DNA of 64,000 nt. Source: Rhizophagus clarus (lineage: Eukaryota; Glomeromycota; Glomeromycetes; Glomerales; Glomeraceae). Positions within the stretch are counted from its first letter, which is position 1; each line of letters opens with the position of its first letter. Made by a program: the position numbers and the translations under genes. Location: assembly GCA_015698045.1 (NCBI GenBank), contig BLAL01000278.1, positions 372,001 to 436,000 of the forward strand, read 5' to 3'. A model generated the notes under the pieces. The model worked only from the letters and a program-made list of their open reading frames with translations, searched no databases and had not been told where the DNA came from. Of the stretch, positions 1 to 11,197 are shown in pieces.

Positions 1-179
1 TTTAATCATTTATTTTTTCTAATTATTTTTTTAAATAATTTCTTTTAGTCATCATAATAAAAACCATTAAATTGTTTTTATTATGAAAGAATCGATTTCA
101 ACAACTTTGTTAAAAATCATTTTTAATTAAAAAGTGCAAATTCTTCTTAATCATTTTCAATTAAAAACAAACAATTTTT

Positions 180-1035
180 AATTAAACAATTAAAAAAAGC
201 GTTTTTCTTTTAATTTAAACGCTTAAAAAAAGGTTCTTTTTTAATTAATGTTTAATTAAAAAAAGGAATTTTTAATTAATGTTTTAAAAAAAGCGTTTTC
301 TTAATTAAACCCTTAAAAAAGCGTTTTTTTAGTTAAACGCTTAAAAACTTTTTCTGATTAAACGCCTAACAAAAAAGGCTTCTTTTTTTTTAATAAACGC
401 CTAAAAAAAGGCTTCTTTTTTTTAATAAACGCCTAAAAAAAGGCTTCTTTTTTTAATAAACACCTAAAAAAAGCTAATTAGACTCTTAAGAAAAAAGTTT
501 TTTTAATTAAGCGCTTAGAAAAAGCACTTTTTCCAATTAAATGCTTAAAAAATGCGTTTCTATAATTAAATGCCTAAAAAATGCATTTTTTTTTAATTAC
601 AAACGCCTAAAAAAGACGTTTTTCAATTAAATGCTTAAGAAAATAGCGTATATTTTTAATTAAACGTTAATTAAACGCTTAAAAAAAAGCATCTTTTTCA
701 ATTAAGCGCTTAAAAAAGGCACTTTTTCTGATCAAACCGCCTAAAAAAAGCGTTTTCTTTTTAATCAAACGCTTAAAAAAAAGCGTTTTCTTTTTAATCA
801 AACGCTTAAAAAAAAGCGGTTTTCTTTTTTAATCAAGCGCTTAAAAAAGGCCCTTTTTCTGATTAAGCCGCCTAAAAAAACGTTTTTTTTTTAATTAAAC
901 GCCTAAAGAAAAGGCATTTTTTTAAATTAAACGCTTAAAAAAGCGTTTTCTTTTTTAATCAAACGCTTAAAAAAAAGCGTTTTCTTTCAATTAAGCGCTT
1001 AAAAAAGGCACTTTTCTGATTAAACCGCCTAAATA
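180..1035. repeat. Degenerate tandem array of about 35-bp AT-rich units
   Basis: About 25 imperfect units follow each other. Each has a core like TTAATTAAACGCTTAAAAAA followed by its partial complement AAGCGTTTTTC, so each unit can fold on itself. Units differ in A/T run length and in single bases (CGCTTA, CGCCTA, TGCTTA). No coding frame is seen. The left edge fades into AT-rich sequence that runs to the window start. Confidence 0.85.
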
Positions 1036-1054
1036 TTTAAAATTATTTGTGCTT

Positions 1055-1073
1055 GGGGGGACGAAGTCCCCCC
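1055..1073. repeat. GC-rich hairpin with GAA loop
   Basis: GGGGGGAC, then GAA, then GTCCCCCC: a perfect 8-bp stem in otherwise AT-rich DNA. It sits where the tandem array ends and is followed to about 1175 by non-repetitive sequence. It looks like the end of a dispersed element, but no partner end is seen in the window. Confidence 0.7.
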
Positions 1074-1075
1074 GC

Positions 1076-2015
1076 AAACTGCATATTCTAGTTATACTAT
1101 AAAAAATACCGTAAAACTTACTGAAAAATCTAAGATGCGCCGATCAATGATTCTTTGATCATCAAATAGTATTTTTTTTGTTTTCGTTACTTTATAATTG
1201 ATTACATAATAGTTTAATAAAGATTATAATTTAGCTTTAGTAAAAAAAAAAAAAAAATCGGTGATTGTATCGATATTTTATATTATTTATTATATAATAA
1301 AGTTTAATAATTGGCTTTAGTAAAAAAAAACAAAAAAAAAAAAAAGTCGGTAGAAACTGATAGAACACATGATAATCTATCAATTTTATTTGTGTGTTTT
1401 AACTATAAATGAAATAATCCAATGTTTCGCAAAATTAATTTATTATAAAAATGAACATTAATTATATTTTCGGCGTGTTAAGGCAAAGATTTTCGGTCTT
1501 ATTAAACAAAAAAGTGTAATGAAGAATAATGGTAGTGCTGGGAAAATATCTACATTACACTAAACATTCCAGCTAAGCCTTTCTCTCTCTTTATTTTTAG
1601 AGATACTTGGATGATTTATTTATTTATTTATTTAATAATATGTAAACATTTATATCTTTTCATTTAAATAATCCTTTCTTTAAGAATATTTCATTTTAGG
1701 AGTTTTTTCTAATTTTTTGATTTGAAACACATTAAAAAAATGTATTAATCTTCTGCAACATTTCTTAGTTTCTTATTGTATTGGAAAAATATTAATAGAC
1801 TAAAATCTATAATCTATAAAAGATTAGTCCCTTTTTAATACTTATTTATTTATTTTTATTTACCTTACTATTTATTTTAAGGATAAGTTACACAATTCAG
1901 GATATACATGTCCTTCCTGACATATGACCCAACGAACCGGTTATAGAGCTGGAGCATAGACTGTGATTCATTCAATGGTGTTCTACGAAGATACATATTT
2001 TGTAAAAAATACTTT
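1076..2015. other. Gene-free AT-rich stretch
   Basis: Contains A-runs, a short TTTA run near 1620 and no open frame of note. Two near-repeated blocks (1204-1260 and 1296-1350), each with an AGTTTAATAA-like start and a poly(A) run before GTCGGT or ATCGGT, look like a small local duplication. Confidence 0.5.
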
Positions 2016-2113
2016 AACCCTTCCCTCATCTCACCAGATCACTACCGGAAAAAAACCTTAGAAAACAAGCCAAACGCAGACGCCGTTATGACAAAAGGGC
2101 TAAAGCAATCACC

Positions 2114-2851
2114 ATGTCGGCTTATCACTCTCGCAAATTTCCGGGTCACAACACTATTAAACAAGCGGCTAAAATCTCGCAATATTTAAGCCCTTACAAT
2201 AGAACATTTTACAAAGTTATTGAACACTTACCGCTATCACGTTTGAGCAGGACCCCAGAAGCGTTACCACACATTCCTACAAGGAATCATATTAGCACCC
2301 GGGACAAACACCTTAATCCTCCTGTTAAAAAACCAAAAATTCCCAATCCAACTGATCTCACCAACTTTAATCCTATTCCAGACGAACTTCTAGCAGAAGA
2401 TCGTAAGGATCAACTAACTGAATTATTACCTTTTATACCACAGGTTCGCATATTTAATAACTCAGGCACGATTGAATTCCCTCCTGGATCGGCTCGATGG
2501 TGGGAATATGTTAACAAAATGAAAAAAACTCACCAAAAATGGGTTCGTCAACAACGTGCTATTGACTTAACCCAAGAAAAAGCCAACAAAAAGCACCAAC
2601 AACAAATGGATTTAATCCGCGATCACGACGTCAAAGACTTGGACAATTATAACACTGTCACGTCCAAAATTAAACGATTAGTTTCATTATCGGATACTTT
2701 AGATTCTCAATTACGTTCAGTTACACATACATTTCAAAAACGTCAGCTTGAGCTGATTGACTCACCCGACTTGTTGGATGTAATAGAAACAGCTCTGCCA
2801 CATGCACCGCTTGCTAAAGAAAAAATTACCCAAGATCTTTCATTCACCTAG
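2114..2851 (+). CDS. Hypothetical protein, first ORF of a two-ORF unit
   Basis: The 245-residue frame is not recognised. It is basic and predicted helical, with a heptad-like central stretch at about residues 130-215 and a tryptophan pair (ARWWEY) near residue 126. Codon use is richer in C and G than in neighbouring genes. The frame stays open upstream to about 2019 and reads the basic run RKQAKRRRRYDKRAKA just before the ATG, so the true start could be upstream or in another exon. It overlaps the next ORF by 50 bp in another frame. The pair could be one gene broken by a frameshift, or two ORFs of a mobile or viral-type element. Function unknown. Confidence 0.45.
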   Translation: MSAYHSRKFPGHNTIKQAAKISQYLSPYNRTFYKVIEHLPLSRLSRTPEALPHIPTRNHISTRDKHLNPPVKKPKIPNPTDLTNFNPIPDELLAEDRKDQLTELLPFIPQVRIFNNSGTIEFPPGSARWWEYVNKMKKTHQKWVRQQRAIDLTQEKANKKHQQQMDLIRDHDVKDLDNYNTVTSKIKRLVSLSDTLDSQLRSVTHTFQKRQLELIDSPDLLDVIETALPHAPLAKEKITQDLSFT

Positions 2852-3419
2852 CATAGAACAACCACACGATGACATGGGAACAATTATATCTGAACAATCC
2901 CCAGTAAACTCTTTTCCTCCAATTTTCAAAGTGCGCATTAATAAGCGCGTCTCATCTCTTCACGATCACGTGATGAAGAACAAACGCAACAAATTTATCC
3001 CTATCGATCAACTTCTTACGACGTACAATCAAGATAGGGCCCTTTCAGTCTCTTCATTGGCCACTTCTTCCCGTCCTATTGACACGTTCAAAAATCTTTA
3101 TTTAGGACGTTCCACTTTTTCTCACAATGATACGTCGAGTTTAAAACGTGTCAAATCTACCCATAACAATGGCGATCGATTCGTTATTGTTATATCATTT
3201 TTTTTTATTTTTTACACTTTTCTTTTTTTTCTAAAATATATATACCATAATTTACAACTTGAAAATAGGGTTAAACATTCTTCACCTAACAGAATTCACG
3301 TGAAGCTGGCATCCGCCGGAAAGGACAATTCGGCAACCTACATCTTAGGATTGTGTATACTTGGTCATAGCTTGTATAAATTAACAACACAGGCTGACGT
3401 CCCTACTGGTGGGGTTTAG
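2802..3419 (+). CDS. Hypothetical single-pass membrane protein, second ORF
   Basis: The 205-residue frame is not recognised. One strongly hydrophobic segment at about residues 127-147 could span a membrane; the sequence before it is basic and Ser/Thr-rich. It starts inside the preceding ORF in a different frame, and both share the same C/G-rich codon use, which argues for a common origin. About 90 bp after the stop a TAAA microsatellite begins, a common 3' end of non-LTR retroelements, but no reverse transcriptase is visible. It may be the C-terminal half of the upstream protein after a frameshift. Confidence 0.4.
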   Translation: MHRLLKKKLPKIFHSPSIEQPHDDMGTIISEQSPVNSFPPIFKVRINKRVSSLHDHVMKNKRNKFIPIDQLLTTYNQDRALSVSSLATSSRPIDTFKNLYLGRSTFSHNDTSSLKRVKSTHNNGDRFVIVISFFFIFYTFLFFLKYIYHNLQLENRVKHSSPNRIHVKLASAGKDNSATYILGLCILGHSLYKLTTQADVPTGGV

Positions 3420-3505
3420 ATTTTACATGATGTAGTTAATAATTTTATTTTCTTTGATTATAGACTAGTTTTTCTACGATTTGTATTTTCACGAGTTGGT
3501 CTCTA

Positions 3506-3534
3506 ACAATAAATAAATAAATAAATAAATAAAT
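3506..3534. repeat. (TAAA)n microsatellite
   Basis: Seven perfect TAAA-type units lie downstream of the two-ORF unit. The position suits the 3' tail of a retroposed sequence. Confidence 0.8.
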
Positions 3535-3535
3535 T

Positions 3536-4170
3536 GATCTTCCACCCTCTGTCTTTCCTGTCTTCCTGTTTTCCTCTCCCTGATTTTTTATTTTGCTATT
3601 TTTTTTTTTTTTTAAAAAAAAAAAACTCTTTTTCTCTTTTATTTGTTGCCCCCCTTTTTATTCTCACTTGCTACTCTTCTTTTAAAAACTTCTTTTCCTT
3701 TATTTTTCTAACTTCGTTGCCCTCTTTTTAAAAAAAAAAAAAAAAAATTTTTTTGGTTTAATTCTTTTATTCCCATTCATTACCCTCTCTTCTTTTTAAA
3801 AAAAAATTTTATTTTTGCCCCCTTTTTTACTGAATTATTTCTGGATATTCTCCCTTCTGGCAGCATAGGTTAGAGGTTAAAGATGGACTAACCGCGACTA
3901 CTGACACGGACTGGTGAATAAAAAGCCTTATTTAGTGCAGGTATTTCCTGAGGTTCTAATTTAAAAAGAGAAGTTCCTATAAGCCGGGTTATGTAAGTTA
4001 CCTTCTGCTTTATTTTTCTAACTTTGTCATCCCTTTAAAAATCTTTTTTTATTTCCTTCCCTAACTTCGTTATTCCGTTTTCAAAAAAAAAATTTTTTTT
4101 ATTTATTTTACTTTTTTACTTCCATCTCACTATCCTTTCTTTTTTATTTATATTTATTCTTTTATTTTGT
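3536..4170. repeat. Pyrimidine-rich minisatellite with T/A blocks
   Basis: Degenerate units of very roughly 75 bp combine a CTAACTTCGTTG-like core, a CCCTCTTTTT run and a T(n)A(n) or A(n)T(n) block. Open frames here are only runs of Phe, Leu and Ser codons from the T-rich strand and are not genes. A less biased island at 3860-4005 interrupts the repeats. Confidence 0.6.
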
Positions 4171-5385
4171 AGACCAGATTTTTTTTTGGCTGCTTGGTTT
4201 CTTTTTTCTTTTTGCGGGTCAATTTTGAAGTACTTTTTTTTTGTAAGTCAAGTAGGAACCGGACGTTTGGAGACTTGGATGATTGCAGGTACTATATACG
4301 CGGAGCTTATATTTCTTTTTTTTTTGTTTTTGGGTTGTCTGACTCCGGATGGCTTGGACGAATCCAGAATTATAGATACAATAGGGAAGCGTTGGTCTAA
4401 TTGAGTTAAAGAAACGTACTAGTATTATTTTTCATTTATTTTGAAGGAATAGGTTATTTCTTTGGACTAAGTGCTTCTGGAGACTTTTGATTTCTTAAAA
4501 AAAATTAAATTTCTTAAAGAAACATCAGTAGAAATAATATTAATGTTTCTTTTTGTTTTGGTTTGTTTGATAGGAATTAACTATTCATAATATATTTGTG
4601 TTTTATTTTATTTTTTTATTTTTTGATTTAATAAATAAAATTAAATTTATGTAAATAAGTCTAGTAATAAATTGTAATAAATTGTAATATAAACAGTAAA
4701 TTTAATAATAAATCAGTGATTAAATCATGTAAATTCCGTATGAATTCCATGCAAATTCCGTATCCAAACCATATTTATAGTGATACGGAATTGTGCATTT
4801 TCCGTATCTTTTCAACGGTCTATTGTGATACGTTATTTATAAGGAAAAAATCGTATAAAAATCTTATTAAAAACGTATCCAGTTTTTTTATAGGGATGCG
4901 TTCGTTATTATTAGAAAAGTTTGTTAAATATTGCATAGGCTATATCTAAATACGTCTTATGATTTGTACCTTGAATCAAAACTCTCAAATATGCTAAGTA
5001 TTCATTATCCAGTACAAAATCACTCATTACTACTGTGCTAAAATTTATTCCAGCTTTAACTGGACGCGTAATTTAAAAATATAGCTGTATGATAATCTTT
5101 GTCAAGAAAATTGAACCAAACTTTGCATTTTTGGGATATCAATAACATTAAAATCTCGTCTTTTTACAAGTATTGCAAGATTGTCATCATCATTAGGTTA
5201 TACCAAATGAAGTAATTCTTGATACTGTGATATGCATCATAGAGTATCTAAAGCATAGTAAATAAGACAAAGTGTTTCATGGTTACTTTGAAAGTATAAA
5301 TGCTTAAGAATTTTTTTTGTTATGTCTGAAGCGTAAGCAAGGACCTTAAGTAGAACTAATTTGGGTTCTGGCCCAATTTTTGATT
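4171..5385. other. Gene-free stretch with small repeats
   Basis: 4245-4405 is less AT-rich and open in two frames but matches nothing I recognise. A 14-bp inverted repeat lies at 4751-4764 and 4782-4796 (GCAAATTCCGTATC and its near complement), surrounded by further copies of ATTCCGTAT. The rest is AT-rich with no gene. Confidence 0.5.
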
Positions 5386-5386
5386 T

Positions 5387-5650
5387 GCTTCACAATTTTA
5401 ACTTGTAAAGCTGTTTAAAATTTTTTTCATTAAAATTTTTTTCACAACTTTAACTTGTGACGAATATTGTTGTTCGCTTCACGACTTAAACTTGGGATGA
5501 AAATGATTTTTTCTTCACAACTTTAACGGCTTGATGAGGAAGGGAGTTCTAGCCTTGAATCATATATCTATTTCACAATCTTAACTTGAGGCGAATAAAT
5601 TTTTTTTCTTCACAACTTAAACTTGGGGCGGAAATAAATTTTTTCTTCAT
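5387..5650. repeat. Degenerate direct repeats, TTCACAACTTTAACTTG type
   Basis: Six units begin with TTCACAACTTTAACTTG or close variants, near 5388, 5443, 5478, 5514, 5571 and 5609. Most are followed by GGGGCGAA-like sequence and a T-run. No coding function is seen. Confidence 0.75.
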
Positions 5651-5976
5651 CTTTCCATCATGTTTTATATCATCTGAAAAAGACCAAATTTTACATTCCA
5701 CATACTGTATGTCATTTTGAGTGATGTACCGATTGTACCGTACTATAAATATGATACGTTTATTTTTTCCAACAAAATATTTTTTATTTATTAGGTATAT
5801 GTAATGGTATTCGTATTTTTTTTTATTCTTTATACTTATAAGGCAGGTTATTACTTGATAGGCATATGAAATAGCATTCATAAGAACACTAGTAGAGAAA
5901 AAATACGTAATCTCAGCACTTATTGATATAATTTCCCATTTTAGCACAATAAGCAAAGAATTGTTTGACAAACTGA

Positions 5977-6435
5977 GAACAGATCATAGAAATAGGACAT
6001 GTAATTAAGATTACTAAAAGAAACAACCCAGATGCGGTCGGAGAAATAAATTATTTAGATATCCAAGTCCTTCACAAAGGAAAATATCGTAGATTAGACT
6101 TTACAGAATCCATCGATTTTATCATCGTTAAAACATTTAAATATCCATTGGTATTAGGACAATCGTGGTTGACTGTCCACGAAGTAAATATTAATCTACG
6201 TCGTAATGAAGTTTCATTGTATGGGATGCGCATTCCATTTATAGACGAAGATTTCTATTCTGATGATGACCTTTATTATGAATTTCACAAACTGTCAGGT
6301 AGAAGTTTACCAAAAAGTAATTATGAAGAAAATGAATATGAATCTTCTGATTCTCCATCTTTTGAATCTGATTTTCCCATTAGAGATATTACTAAGAAAA
6401 ACAAGAGAATAATGACTTCACGAGCAGAGTACTGA
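5977..6435 (+). pseudogene. Retroelement aspartic protease (retropepsin) remnant
   Basis: The frame is open from just after a TGA at 5974 to a stop at 6433. It lacks a convincing ATG near its start. The stretch YPLVLGQSWLTVHEVNINL fits the C-terminal part of Ty3-type retropepsins, where a hydrophobic pair plus Gly is followed by xxWL. The N-terminal DTG active-site half is absent. The tail is acidic, with ESSDSPSFESDF. No reverse transcriptase or integrase follows, so this is a fragment of a gag-pol element or of a retropepsin-like host gene. Confidence 0.55.
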
Positions 6436-6502
6436 ATAAACGGAAAATAAAGAGAAAATTAAAATCGTCTTGAATATACACACGTCTCTTAATCATATGA
6501 TA

Positions 6503-6535
6503 CTCTGAACATTTGTTCAGAGACTGTTCAGAGTG
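6503..6535. repeat. Short inverted repeat plus third arm
   Basis: CTCTGAACA, TT, TGTTCAGAG is a perfect 9-bp inverted repeat. A further CTGTTCAGAGTG follows at once, so one arm is present twice. Confidence 0.7.
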
Positions 6536-8430
6536 ACACATGAGCTTACCGTTAGTAATAGTTTTTAGTCGAACGTTCACTGTATTACTCCGATTCCAGA
6601 GGTGCTCATATGGCAAACCGTTTTTATGTCAAAAGTCCGCTGATTTGCAACAGACCCCCTGTACAAAAAAGAATTGCTGCGACATTTGTTCAAATATTTT
6701 AATCTATAATATTAAAAAAAAAAATAAATTAAAAATTGCAAATAAAATTGCCGTATTTCGTAAAGTTATAGTTTTTCTATAAAAAAGCTTCTACAAAAAA
6801 AAACAAAAAAAATTTGTTGGGTTTCGATAACAATCTTTTATACTTTTCCTTGAAATTACATGATAATCCTTAACGCATGAAATGAGTACTTTATTTTCTA
6901 ATTACTATAAAAATAATTGTAAATATGTGTATAGAACAGAAACATGAATGACTTAGTATCATTGAAGATTGAAATTAAGAAATATTTTAATAACGGATTA
7001 ATAGAAAATCGGAGCTAATACGAATTAATTCACGACCAAGATAAGTTAAAGAATACAAGAATAATATTTGACGTTCTTTAAATATGATTTTAATCAATAG
7101 GGGATCTTTCTCTACTAATAAAACCAGGAAAGTCATTCTAATATTTTTTTTTTTTTATTTCCGAAGAAAGGATTATCATTTTTTATGTCCAGGATTAAAA
7201 GTATGACGTATGATTATAGCTATGTTTTACCACTTTAATATGTTTATCAAGTTTGGGGGCTGCTATACAAGGAAACTAGTTTACTGGCGCTATTGTATTA
7301 ATAAATATCGATAAAATTTCACGATTTACTTTCATATGAACATGGGATTTTGATTGCGCAATAATTTGCGAGTCGTCCTCCTAAGAATAATTATAACCGC
7401 TTGCTCTGATTTGTGGAATTTTTGATCATTATAATTACAATTAAAACAATTATTCAAAGATGTCAATAGAACGTGCCATATATCGGTACTTAGTGCATTA
7501 CTTATTGTACGTTACAATTATAAATAATAACGAACAATAATAATTATATATGACAAATGGATCTTCGTAATTAAAGTTATGTATAGGTTTTTCTATTAAT
7601 AAACGGAATTACGTCGTGATTTTCACCTTGACTGTCAGACTCGACTTAAATGACTTAAGTACAAATTGTTTTATAATTTAAGGTAATTATTTGTAAGTTT
7701 GAAACATCTAAGACGATCAATTAAGTTAATCGACCATTTCTTTTCAAATTTACACATCAAACAACGAAGTTCAACTTTTTATTGTTCAAATTTAAGCATT
7801 ATGTTGAGTATTTACCGTATTAAAGACGACAAGATCTAAGAATCATATTTTCTTATTCGTTGTTTATAACTTTAAATTTTTTGTAACGACTATGGGGACC
7901 TAAAAAAATTTTATAAGATTTATGATCACTATATATATAATGGAAATTTCAGCCTGCATCCGTAGTGTTGCAATAAATCACTAATAATTAGTTTCTTTCT
8001 TTGGAAATAAAGTGATTTCTTAATATTATTTAATATTATCAAATCTCGTGTATAACAATCGTACAATCGTAAAAAAGAATCACCCAGCTCTTTGTTCATC
8101 CGCGTCCGCAATAAAATAATAGGGATCCGCAAAAAGTTATTTTAATCGTTTGCTATTTTTCACGTTTGTATTCTTTTTTCACGATTGTTCGTAACAAAAT
8201 TAAATCCTAATTTAAATGGTGTTCTAAGATAACAAAAAAAGAAATTAGGTACAGAAGAAAAAAGATCGGCGTAAAAAACTTGAAGTCATCAGATCATAAC
8301 AATGGTTCTTTTGAAACATATAAGGATGTTAATGAATATAAAATAAGAAATTAGATATGACTAAAAGAAGAATTAATGTAACTCGTCTTGATAATATAAA
8401 AGTTTAATATTATTGTATATTTTCGTTTGT
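6536..8430. other. Gene-free AT-rich stretch
   Basis: No coherent coding frame, splice pattern or RNA gene is seen on either strand. Open frames here are below 85 codons and of random composition. Confidence 0.5.
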
Positions 8431-8440
8431 TTCGACTTAT

Positions 8441-8448
8441 TATAAATA
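8441..8448 (+). promoter_or_regulatory. TATA-like box of CaaX peptide gene 1
   Basis: TATAAATA within TTATTATAAATATG, 145 bp before the ATG at 8593. The other copies have the same box in similar context. Confidence 0.5.
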
Positions 8449-8592
8449 TGATTCCATTTCACCTTTCAAATTTCTACATCAAATTTTCACATCAAATAAC
8501 AAAATCACAAGTTTTTTAAATCAAGCAAAACAAAAAAAAAAAAAAACTTTCTAAAACTTTCATATAAAAACACCTCATCATCTCAAATCAAA

Positions 8593-8685
8593 ATGAATCC
8601 AATCGCTGCTAAACCAATTGTTATTATTACTTCTGAAGTAACTGAAAAACCACTTAAACCTACCAATCAATGCTCTATTATGTAA
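8593..8685 (+). CDS. Short CaaX-box peptide precursor, copy 1 (30 aa)
   Basis: A 30-codon ORF whose product ends TEKPLKPTNQCSIM. The terminal C-S-I-M is a CaaX box, and Met at the last place favours farnesyltransferase in known systems. It starts MNPIAAKPIVII and has no signal peptide or membrane segment. Compared with copies 2 and 3 it lacks five residues near the N-terminus and has TSEV for ASEA, yet the C-terminal 14 residues are identical, showing selection on the protein. Basidiomycete and yeast a-type pheromone precursors share this form: short, cytosolic, C-terminal CaaX. That role is inferred; a small prenylated membrane peptide is the alternative. The transcript leader has an A-rich tract before the ATG. 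Confidence 0.75.
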   Translation: MNPIAAKPIVIITSEVTEKPLKPTNQCSIM

Positions 8686-8689
8686 ACGA

Positions 8690-9990
8690 TACGTTACCAC
8701 TACGTTACCCCGAAAAAATGTTATCTGCGGGTGTCCTCTTATTACTTCGGTGCGAAAAGAATAATGTCTTTTTTTTTATTTGATTCAATGAAACCCACTT
8801 TTTTACGTCTAATTTTTTTTTTCTTATTATTTCAAATTAGTTTACTTTTCTTAAATTTCATTATTATATTATTTAAATGTCATTTTATTTTAAATTTATC
8901 AAATATTTAAAAAGTTTTTGTTATTTTTAAATGTAATGTTTAGATGCTTACTTACATTTACTATTTCTCTATTGATAAATTGTTCTTATCAGTAATAAAT
9001 AAAAAATAATTTGACAACATTTTTAGTTTATATTTGTATTAGTATTTTCGTGATCTTATGTATAAAATAAGTGTAACAAAGCGTATACTGCGCTATGATC
9101 CTAATTATAATTCTCAATAAAAAAAAACTATCCATTAATTAGGATATATACTAAAAAACAAAAAATTTGTCAAGTTAATTATAACTAAATAGTAATAGCC
9201 AAAATTAGTAGCCAACCGCTAACTGCAATTATAGTGCAATGATGGGGTGAGTCACATGATATTCTTGGCGTTGTCATTTCTATTTAGTGACGCGCGCTAT
9301 ATAATAAAGCTCATAAACGGTAAGACATAAAGTATTGAAAACGTCATATTTTTATGACATCGAACTATTAATAAAAAAAAAATAACCGTCTTATTTCACA
9401 CAATTTATGATTAAATCGTATCATTGGTATTATATTTTTTCGTTCCGGACTTACAATGGTTTCCATTTCTGGTTATAGTTCAATCAAGACGGTAATTAAT
9501 TCGAAAAACAGTGATAACTTAATGTAAGGATATAACTAATTTTACATATAAATGTTTATAATAAAATAAAAATATATCAAGTTGTATTCATATTGTATAT
9601 ATTTTAAAGTATCATGATATAATTGTTTATTAATTATGGACAAAACTTTTTTGTTTGTTTCATAATTTTATATAAATATAATTAAACTTGAACTAAACCA
9701 TATTTTAAAAAGATATTGTGTAATTATTAATTTATTGCAACGTGCTAGCAATTTTTAATAAAATTTTCACTGCTAATTATCACATCACATTCTCATGTCT
9801 TTCTATTTTATCATATGATAATTTATAAAACAATTCCATTATTTCCAGTTATACTATAAGTGTAAAGCATACATATTATAACAGAATTTCTGCAAGGGAT
9901 ATTTATTAATATCTCTCGAGGAATTCTTAATAGTATTAAAACCTAACTGTCATTAAAAAACAATGTTCAATATATCTATTAGTAATTAGC
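8690..9990. other. Gene-free AT-rich stretch with one dispersed repeat
   Basis: Around 9437-9490 a block reading TTCGTTCCGGACTTACAATG recurs in diverged form near 19388-19420 (TTCGCTCCGGACTTCACAAC). Otherwise nothing is seen. Confidence 0.5.
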
Positions 9991-9997
9991 ACTAATT

Positions 9998-10480
9998 TCA
10001 TTTGTTGTCCTGAGGAATTTGTTGTTGTATAACTAGCAATGTGTTGTCACTAAGTTTCCAGTATAACCAGGGGGTGTTAATGTTTCCAGTTTCCACATCC
10101 GATTGCGTATATGTTACAACTGTTGGCGTGCTAGAATTTTGCAAAATAATGATTAATATTCTTGAACAAATTAATTAATTTATTAGTATATTCAAAAAAT
10201 ATATTTACGATCCTGGTACGTGGGAAGCATGCGGGATCATTAGAAGTAATGCAGGTTTTGACTTCTTGAGGTGGGAATGGTGGAACTGGTCCTAATGGAT
10301 TTGTAGCAGCAGGCACAATTGTGTAGGTTTAACGTCTTGTGAACCTACCCCTGGCGAAAGTGGTGGATTTGCAACTGGCCTCCTGGTGCTCCTGGTGGTA
10401 CTCCTAGTTGATTTTGTCCTCCTGGTTGATTTTGGTTCCGCTGGTTGATTTTTTGGTTCCACTGGATGTTTTGGTATTTT
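9998..10480 (-). pseudogene. Decayed Pro/Gln/Asn-rich protein gene
   Basis: On the minus strand, short coding-like stretches lie in different frames: a glycine/proline/glutamine part (PGGQNQLGVPPGAPGG), then VPAATNPLGPVPPFPPQEVK with TCITSNDPACFP, then after a possible intron (GTAAAT to TCTAG) TPTVVTYTQSDVETG to a stop at 9998. Stops and frame changes separate them. Composition suits a secreted or low-complexity protein, but no signal peptide or intact start is seen. Function unknown. Confidence 0.35.
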
Positions 10481-10962
10481 TTACCTATTGGACCTTTATG
10501 TTTATTGACAATTGATTCACATTCTTCTCATTTGCTGCTGCAAGTATAATGTATATTTTAACTATACTGTTGTAATAAAATAAATGATGTAAATAATAAT
10601 AATGATAATAATAATTGATGATAATTGATATTATCTAAATAGATCAATATCCAAGTTCTAATGTGAAGGAAAATAATAGATAAAGATTTCGAAACAAAAA
10701 ATGTTATTATTTCTTTATTTATCACATGATAAATTTTTTCTTATTGTTTATCCAATAATATTAATGCAGTGACACAAAAATATCCTCCATTATTTGATAA
10801 TCACCATTTTTAGAAATGATTGAAACGGGATGGAATTTCAAAGAAATGCATATAATTAAAAATTTTCTTTGAGATTGTAAAATAAATAATATGAAATCAA
10901 ATTTTAAGATAATCAATTGTTTTGATAATTTTATAATGTAAAATTAGGTTATTTCGATTTAT

Positions 10963-10970
10963 TATAAATA
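10963..10970 (+). promoter_or_regulatory. TATA-like box of CaaX peptide gene 2
   Basis: TATAAATA in the context TTTATTATAAATATACTTCA, 120 bp before the first Met codon of copy 2. The same 20-base context is present at copies 3 and 4. Confidence 0.6.
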
Positions 10971-11089
10971 TACTTCAAATTTCCGCTTGTTAAAATTTTC
11001 TTTATCAAATAATAAAGTTCAAAGAACGAAATAAATCAAACAAACAAAAATTAAAAGAACTAATTTTTCAAACACAAATTTAAACTAAA

Positions 11090-11197
11090 ATGAACCCAAC
11101 AAACTTTAACGTTATTTCAAAACCAACGGTCATCATTGTTGCTTCCGAAGCAACAGAAAAACCTCTCAAGCCTACAAACCAATGTTCTATAATGTAA
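11090..11197 (+). CDS. Short CaaX-box peptide precursor, copy 2 (35 aa)
   Basis: A 35-codon ORF starting MNPTNFNVISKPTVII and ending TEKPLKPTNQCSIM, a CaaX box of the farnesyl-preferred kind. It differs from copy 3 by one visible residue (N for S at position 5; the neighbouring F/I also varies) while flanking DNA has diverged more. The ATG has AAA before it, as in the other copies. If processed like fungal lipopeptide pheromones, SIM would be removed, the Cys farnesylated and methylated, and the N-terminus trimmed, perhaps near the conserved ATEK. Those steps are known for a-type pheromones and are only inferred here. Confidence 0.85.
   Translation: MNPTNFNVISKPTVIIVASEATEKPLKPTNQCSIM

Noticed and set aside
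3534-3731. Phe/Leu/Ser-rich open frame
   Set aside because: Arises from T/C-rich minisatellite DNA; no gene signals.
8593-8685. CaaX peptides as last exons of a small GTPase gene
   Set aside because: No G-box motifs or acceptor-linked exons lie upstream; a TATA-like box and an A-rich leader precede each ATG instead.
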